In this document: in pieces, positions 4,634-5,131 of the stretch
How positions within the stretch are numbered: position 1 is the stretch's first letter
How the letters are laid out: each line of letters starts with the position of its first letter
From: Methanomicrobiales archaeon
GTDB lineage: Archaea; Halobacteriota; Methanomicrobia; Methanomicrobiales; Methanoculleaceae
Direction: 5' to 3'
Length of the DNA stretch: 5,131 nt
Assembly (NCBI GenBank): GCA_012510295.1
Contig: JAAZID010000250.1
Span: 1 to 5,131, forward strand
Made by a program: the position numbers and the translations under genes
Notes under the pieces: model-generated
Told to the model about the DNA's origin: nothing
The model's input: only the letters and a program-made list of their open reading frames with translations
The model's database searches: none

Positions 4634-5131
4634 CTACACCGTATCGATATCCCTCGTGACGACGACGCGCCACTCCGCGGTATCGATGCCGGCGGTGCCC
4701 CATACCGCCTCTTTGGTCACGGTCCGCTCCCAGTCCCTGTCCCAGAACGAGTACTCGAGTGACCCGGAGGGCTCAGCGGCGATGCGGGAGAACACTTCCT
4801 GGAGCTCTGGAGACTGGTATACCGGGTCTGAGAAGAGGTTTCGCCCGATCTCCCCGGGAGTTGTGTCGTATATGACCATCCCATCGGTCTGCGCCACCCA
4901 GATGTCGTATGAGGTGCCGTGCATCAGGGGCACCGCCACCGGTTCGATGAAGGCATCGGGGGGATAGGCGATACTCACAAACCCTATGTACTCCCCTCCG
5001 TCCTCAAATATCGGGTAGCTCTGGGCAACCCCGGCGTATCCCTCCGCGAGAGGGAAGACCTCGCTTACGAGCGGTATCTGCTCCCGGACCGATCTCTCTG
5101 TCTCCAGGTGAGATGATATGTCGCTTCCAAT
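4634..5131 (-). CDS. Cache/PDC sensor-domain protein (5' end outside window)
   Basis: The 165 C-terminal residues visible form a Cache (PDC-like) extracytoplasmic small-ligand-binding domain. Numbering from the right edge, a strand segment GYAGVAQSYPIF (31-42) and GGEYIGFVSIAY (45-56) form the first sheet. YDIWVAQTDGMVIYD (75-89) with GEIGRNLF (93-100) is the characteristic second-sheet pattern, followed by SGSLEYSFWDR and a closing TAEWRVVVTRDI. The protein stops right after the domain: no transmembrane helix, HAMP, kinase or methyl-accepting region follows, so any membrane anchor or signal peptide must lie in the missing N-terminus. This resembles stand-alone Cache proteins common in Methanomicrobiales, presumably exported or lipid-anchored. 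The ligand is unknown. The frame is open to the right edge; an internal ATG-like start is not credible because the domain continues upstream of it. Confidence 0.82.
   Translation of the reverse strand: MGSDISSHLETERSVREQIPLVSEVFPLAEGYAGVAQSYPIFEDGGEYIGFVSIAYPPDAFIEPVAVPLMHGTSYDIWVAQTDGMVIYDTTPGEIGRNLFSDPVYQSPELQEVFSRIAAEPSGSLEYSFWDRDWERTVTKEAVWGTAGIDTAEWRVVVTRDIDTV

Overview
The window looks like chromosomal DNA from a methanogenic archaeon, most likely of the Methanomicrobiales (Methanoculleus-like). Three things point there: an archaeal-type tyrosyl-tRNA synthetase, an archaeal (type II) glyceraldehyde-3-phosphate dehydrogenase, and a Cache sensor protein of a style common in that order. 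Promoters are TATA-type and the GAPDH gene appears to be leaderless. The organism is inferred from protein resemblance; no database search was run.

Layout: (1) 1-837, minus strand: tyrS, its 3' end beyond the left edge. (2) 838-1280: a 443-base gap with no convincing gene. It holds competing inverted repeats (916-1004), an AT-rich promoter block (about 1080-1122), a TGCACA/TGTGCA palindrome at the predicted transcription start, and a perfect 10-bp hairpin just before the ribosome binding site of the next gene. (3) 1281-2187, plus strand: a two-gene operon with a 23-base overlap, encoding a Panacea-domain (SocA-like, DUF4065) antitoxin and a RelE/ParE-superfamily toxin. This is a Panacea-type type II toxin-antitoxin module. 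(4) 2188-2417: a short gap between convergent genes, packed with small stem-loops and two T-runs. (5) 2418-3443, minus strand: the GAPDH gene with a clear TATA box. (6) 3444-3809: a divergent intergenic region. (7) 3810-4547, plus strand: a class I SAM-dependent methyltransferase. (8) 4548-4633: a nested hairpin followed by a T-rich stretch. (9) 4634-5131, minus strand: the C-terminal part of a Cache/PDC sensor protein, its 5' end beyond the right edge.

The housekeeping genes (tyrS for translation, GAPDH for gluconeogenesis/glycolysis) are GC-rich. The toxin-antitoxin pair, its first gene above all, is clearly AT-richer, as expected for an acquired accessory module between core genes. The module is the most interesting content: the pairing and layout fit a known class, but its leader carries several symmetric elements that may be operators or RNA structures. 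The methyltransferase and Cache protein have no evident functional link to the other genes.
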